A stretch of DNA of 28,305 nt from Pelagibacteraceae bacterium TMED124 (GTDB taxonomy: Bacteria > Pseudomonadota > Alphaproteobacteria > Pelagibacterales > Pelagibacteraceae): contig NHFZ02000002.1 of the NCBI GenBank assembly GCA_002171275.2, positions 1 through 28,305 of the forward strand, given 5' to 3'. The notes beneath the pieces were generated by a model that made no database searches, was not told the DNA's origin, and saw nothing but the letters and a program-made list of their open reading frames with translations. Below are positions 25,490-28,305 of this stretch, one piece after another. Numbering within the stretch: position 1 is the stretch's first letter; the number at the start of each line of letters is the position of its first letter. The translations under genes were made by a program, and so were the position numbers.

Positions 25490-26275
25490 TTGAAGAATAA
25501 AGTAGTTTCTGAAGAATTAAAAAAAAATTGCAATTACGCAATAATTGAAGCTGGAAAAATTGCTTTAAAGTTACAAAAAAAAATTAAAGTAAAGTATAAG
25601 TCCAAAAACCAACCAGTAACTAATGCAGACATAGAAATTAATAATTTTTTATTTGATTTTTTTAAAAAAAAGACTCCTAATTTTGGGTGGTTATCTGAGG
25701 AATCCTTAGATGACAAGTCCAGGCTTGAATCTGATTTTTTTTGGTGTCTAGATCCTATCGATGGAACCAGATCTTATATTTTAGGAAAACCTGAATATAC
25801 AATATCACTTGCATTAATAAATAATTCTAAACCAATCTTAGGAATTATCTATAATCCTGTAACTAATGAATATTTTTATGCAGAGGAAAATAATGGAGCT
25901 TTTTGTAATAAAACCAAAATTAAAGTAAATTCAAAAAAAAGTTTTGAGTTTTGTTCATTAGCTATAAGTAATTCGGAAATGAATATCTTAAAATCTTATA
26001 GTTTTTTTAATAACAAGCATGTCAAAAAAATAGGATCTATAGCTTATAAAATTGCTTTAGTCGCTAAAGGTAAAATTGATATTGCAATTAGTTTAACAAA
26101 AAAAAATGATTGGGACCTAGCTGCTGCTGATTTACTTATCAGAGAAGCACGAGGAAAAATAATGGATACCAATGGGAAAAAAATTATTTACAATACTCAA
26201 AGTCTTAATATTAATTCAGTAATGGCAGCAAATGTTGATATTATTTCAAATCTTAAAAAAAAATTTGATTGTTAG
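25490..26275 (+). CDS. Inositol monophosphatase family phosphatase (CysQ/HisN/SuhB-like)
   Basis: Mg-dependent, Li-sensitive phosphatase fold, 261 residues. Metal ligands: EES at 70-72, DPIDGT at 88-93, and the later Asp in NDWDLAAADLLI; PVTNADIEIN is the usual N-terminal motif. The substrate is not fixed by sequence. The DPIDGTR form and the place after pmbA fit the genes annotated cysQ (3'(2'),5'-bisphosphate nucleotidase) in alphaproteobacteria, but histidinol phosphatase (HisN) and inositol phosphatase have the same motifs. The start is TTG immediately after the pmbA stop; an ATG start would lose conserved residues. Confidence 0.85.
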   Translation: MKNKVVSEELKKNCNYAIIEAGKIALKLQKKIKVKYKSKNQPVTNADIEINNFLFDFFKKKTPNFGWLSEESLDDKSRLESDFFWCLDPIDGTRSYILGKPEYTISLALINNSKPILGIIYNPVTNEYFYAEENNGAFCNKTKIKVNSKKSFEFCSLAISNSEMNILKSYSFFNNKHVKKIGSIAYKIALVAKGKIDIAISLTKKNDWDLAAADLLIREARGKIMDTNGKKIIYNTQSLNINSVMAANVDIISNLKKKFDC

Positions 26276-26277
26276 TA

Positions 26278-28041
26278 ATGAATGTAAAAGTTTCCACAAA
26301 ACAAATTCTAATTAGACTTTTCAATTCTTACGTAAAAAAACACTATGTAAAAATTTTTATATCAGTTTTTTGTATGGTTCTAATTGCTGCAGCGACAGCA
26401 ACCAATGCGTGGCTAATGCAACCAGTTCTTGACGACATATTTATAAAAAAAAATAAAAATTTAATTATTATTATTCCAGCAGTAATTCTTTTAATAGCCT
26501 TTGTAAAAGGAACAGCATCATATTTTCAATCAGTTCTTATGAGTTTTGTTGGATATAAAATAGTTGCTGATGTCCAAAAACACATGCTAACAACATTATT
26601 AAAGTGTGACCTATCTTATTTTAACATAACCAATTCAGGTACTCTTGTATCAAGATTTTTAGCTGACGTTGGGGCACTTTCAAGGGGAGTTCACAATGTT
26701 ATAATCAATATTGTTAAAGATTCCCTTACATTTATTTTTCTTCTGGGAGTTATGTTTCATCATGACACTAAATTAGCAACTATTACATTGTTGATATTTC
26801 CACTTGCTATATACCCTATTTCAAGGATAGGAAAAAGATTACGAAAAATATCTAAAAATACTCAAGTAGGTTTTGGTTTACTGACGAAAAAACTTACAGA
26901 ATCATTTCAGGGCATTAAGACAATTAAATCTTTTAATGCTGAAAAAGTTGAAACTAGTAAAATTGAAAAAGAAATTGAAAATTTATTTTTTCTAACCTTA
27001 AAATCGACGAAAGTAAATTCTATTTCAAGACCACTAATGGAAACTTTAGGAGGGTTAGCAGTTGCGTTAATTGTTTATGTAGGTGGAACCCAAGTAATAG
27101 GTGGTGAAACTACCCCCGGAACATTTTTTTCATTTTTAACTGCTTTACTTATGGCTTATCAGCCATTAAAGTCACTCGCTACTTTGAATGCTACACTACA
27201 AATTTCAATGGCGTCAGCTGAAAGAATATTTGAAATTATAGATCAGAAACCAATAGTAATTGAAAAAAATCCAGACAAAGATTTTTTGCTAAAAACCGGT
27301 TATCCATATGATTTAAAGATTAAAAAAGTAGACTTTAAGTATGATAATTCTCCAAATCAAATTTTAAAAAATATTGATCTAGAAATTACTAAAGGTCAAA
27401 AAGTTGCTCTTGTTGGACATTCTGGAGCAGGTAAAACAAGCTTGTTAAATTTGATTCCAAGATTCTTTGATGTTGAAAAAGGTCATATTTTTCTTGGTGA
27501 AGTTGATATAAGAGACTTAAGTTTCAAATTTTTAAGAGATCATTTTTCTATTGTAAGCCAAGATGTCATTCTATTTGACGAAACAATTAAAACAAACATT
27601 GCTTACGGCAAACAAAAAGCAAGTTTACAAGAAATTAAAACTGCTTGTGAAAAAGCCAACTGCAATGAGTTCATTGATAACTTACCTAATAAGCTAAATG
27701 AATATGTAGGTGAAAAAGGTGTCAAATTATCTGGTGGTCAAAAACAAAGAGTTGCAATTGCTCGTGCTTTTTTAAAAAATTCACCTTTTCTCTTATTAGA
27801 TGAGGCAACTTCATCATTAGATTCTAAATCAGAAAGAAAAATTCAAGTTTCCCTATCAAAACTGATGAAAAATAAAACTTCATTAGTTATAGCTCACAGG
27901 CTGTCAACAATTTTAGATGCCGATAAAATTGTTTTACTTCACAAAGGAAAAGTTGAAGCTGTTGGTAAACATAATTTTCTTTTAAAAAGTTCAAAAATAT
28001 ATAAAAATTTGTATGAACTTCAATTTAAGGAAAAAAAATGA
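26278..28041 (+). CDS. msbA: MsbA-like lipid ABC exporter (TMD-NBD half transporter)
   Basis: Homodimeric ABC exporter, about 587 residues. Six membrane helices in the first 310 residues, with FLADVGALSRGVHNVI and the coupling region ESFQGIKTIKSFNAE. The nucleotide-binding domain has Walker A VGHSGAGKTS, Q-loop SIVSQDVILFDETI, signature KLSGGQKQRVAIARAF, Walker B LLLDEATSSLDS and the switch His in VIAHRLSTI. An MsbA role, flipping the lipid A core, is supported by the DUF374 acyltransferase gene that follows with a 4-bp overlap. A TTG nine bases upstream (26269) is a less likely start, since it would lie inside the previous gene and the ATG follows its stop by two bases. Confidence 0.9.
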   Translation: MNVKVSTKQILIRLFNSYVKKHYVKIFISVFCMVLIAAATATNAWLMQPVLDDIFIKKNKNLIIIIPAVILLIAFVKGTASYFQSVLMSFVGYKIVADVQKHMLTTLLKCDLSYFNITNSGTLVSRFLADVGALSRGVHNVIINIVKDSLTFIFLLGVMFHHDTKLATITLLIFPLAIYPISRIGKRLRKISKNTQVGFGLLTKKLTESFQGIKTIKSFNAEKVETSKIEKEIENLFFLTLKSTKVNSISRPLMETLGGLAVALIVYVGGTQVIGGETTPGTFFSFLTALLMAYQPLKSLATLNATLQISMASAERIFEIIDQKPIVIEKNPDKDFLLKTGYPYDLKIKKVDFKYDNSPNQILKNIDLEITKGQKVALVGHSGAGKTSLLNLIPRFFDVEKGHIFLGEVDIRDLSFKFLRDHFSIVSQDVILFDETIKTNIAYGKQKASLQEIKTACEKANCNEFIDNLPNKLNEYVGEKGVKLSGGQKQRVAIARAFLKNSPFLLLDEATSSLDSKSERKIQVSLSKLMKNKTSLVIAHRLSTILDADKIVLLHKGKVEAVGKHNFLLKSSKIYKNLYELQFKEKK

Positions 28042-28305
28042 TAAAAAAATTTTTACAAAATGAGTATATTCAAAATCTAGCTGGTTTTTTAATCTCTTTG
28101 TACATCAAAATTTGCTACCATACTTCCTTGTGGTATGTAAGAAATAACAAAGAACTAGAAAACCATATTGAAAAAAAATCAAAAATAATTGTTATTTTTT
28201 GGCACAACAGATTATTAATGGCTCCTTTTTGCTGGGAGTATAAAAATAATTTCAAAATGCTAATTTCAAGTCATCGAGATGGAAGAATCGGTTCAATTGC
28301 AGTTT
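28038..28305 (+). CDS. DUF374 lysophospholipid acyltransferase family (cut by window edge)
   Basis: 89 codons visible before the right edge. It starts with an ATG overlapping the msbA TGA by 4 bp (ATGA). Two features identify the DUF374 family: FWHNRLLMAPFCW, whose H is the acyltransferase catalytic His region, and the following ISSHRDGRIGSIAV motif. A hydrophobic N-terminal segment (NLAGFLISLYIKICYH) suggests membrane association. In alphaproteobacteria this family is commonly next to waaA and lpxK, and a role in lipid A or outer-membrane lipid acylation is inferred. The C-terminal half and the true neighbour lie outside the window. Confidence 0.85.
   Translation, partial: MIKKFLQNEYIQNLAGFLISLYIKICYHTSLWYVRNNKELENHIEKKSKIIVIFWHNRLLMAPFCWEYKNNFKMLISSHRDGRIGSIAV

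Noticed and set aside
26269..26277. TTG start for msbA
   Set aside because: It lies within the preceding gene, and an ATG follows two bases after that gene's stop.

Overview
The window looks like a piece of a small, streamlined, very AT-rich alphaproteobacterial chromosome. It could come from a pelagic marine lineage of the SAR11/HIMB59/AEGEAN-169 kind, but the sequence alone does not fix the lineage. The reasons are gene content and order: mutY divergent from a DUF721/dsbA/smc set; F0 ATP synthase genes with separate b' and b subunits and no F1 genes beside them; a tldD-coxB-coxA-ctaB-coxF-ctaG-coxC-SURF1-thrC block; and a tldE(pmbA)-IMPase-msbA-DUF374 block with DUF4170 nearby. Coding density is extreme. 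No intergenic gap exceeds about 165 bp, many genes overlap by 1-14 bp, and several starts are TTG, GTG or probably ATT. I see no tRNA, rRNA, CRISPR array, insertion sequence, phage gene or sign of recent transfer. Essentially every gene is a recognisable housekeeping gene.

Layout. (1) 1-996, minus: mutY, cut by the left edge. (2) 995-9147, plus: one tightly packed run of ten genes, DUF721(dciA-like)-dsbA-smc-atpI-atpB-atpE-atpF'-atpF-thrB-rnhA. (3) 9134-11573, minus: dsbD/scsB then a Prx5-type peroxiredoxin. (4) 11622-12188, plus: yqgE. (5) 12185-19077, minus: the aa3-type cytochrome c oxidase operon coxB-coxA-ctaB-coxF-ctaG-coxC-SURF1, ending in thrC. (6) 19242-20642, plus: tldD. (7) 20645-22966, minus: rsmE-gshA-chorismate mutase. 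(8) 23040-23909, plus: ubiA. (9) 23900-24085, minus: DUF4170. (10) 24149-28305, plus: tldE/pmbA-IMPase family-msbA-DUF374 acyltransferase, the last cut by the right edge.

How the genes work together. The cox block encodes oxidase subunits I-III, heme O synthesis (CtaB), copper delivery (CtaG) and heme-a insertion (SURF1). With the F0 genes, much of the energy-conserving membrane machinery lies here. DsbA (oxidation), DsbD/ScsB (reduction), peroxiredoxin and GshA form a thiol/redox theme. ThrB and ThrC are the last two steps of threonine synthesis, encoded in separate operons. TldD and TldE are the two halves of one metalloprotease, encoded 3.5 kb apart. MsbA and the DUF374 acyltransferase point to lipid A/outer-membrane biogenesis.

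I did not find a convincing new multi-gene system. The points worth a second look are small-scale: a probable ATT start codon for rnhA, a CATG in which the divergent mutY and DUF721 start codons overlap, a 30-codon coxF-like gene, long in-frame poly-A runs in rsmE and thrB, convergent gene ends with no room for terminators, and a chorismate mutase with two altered active-site positions.
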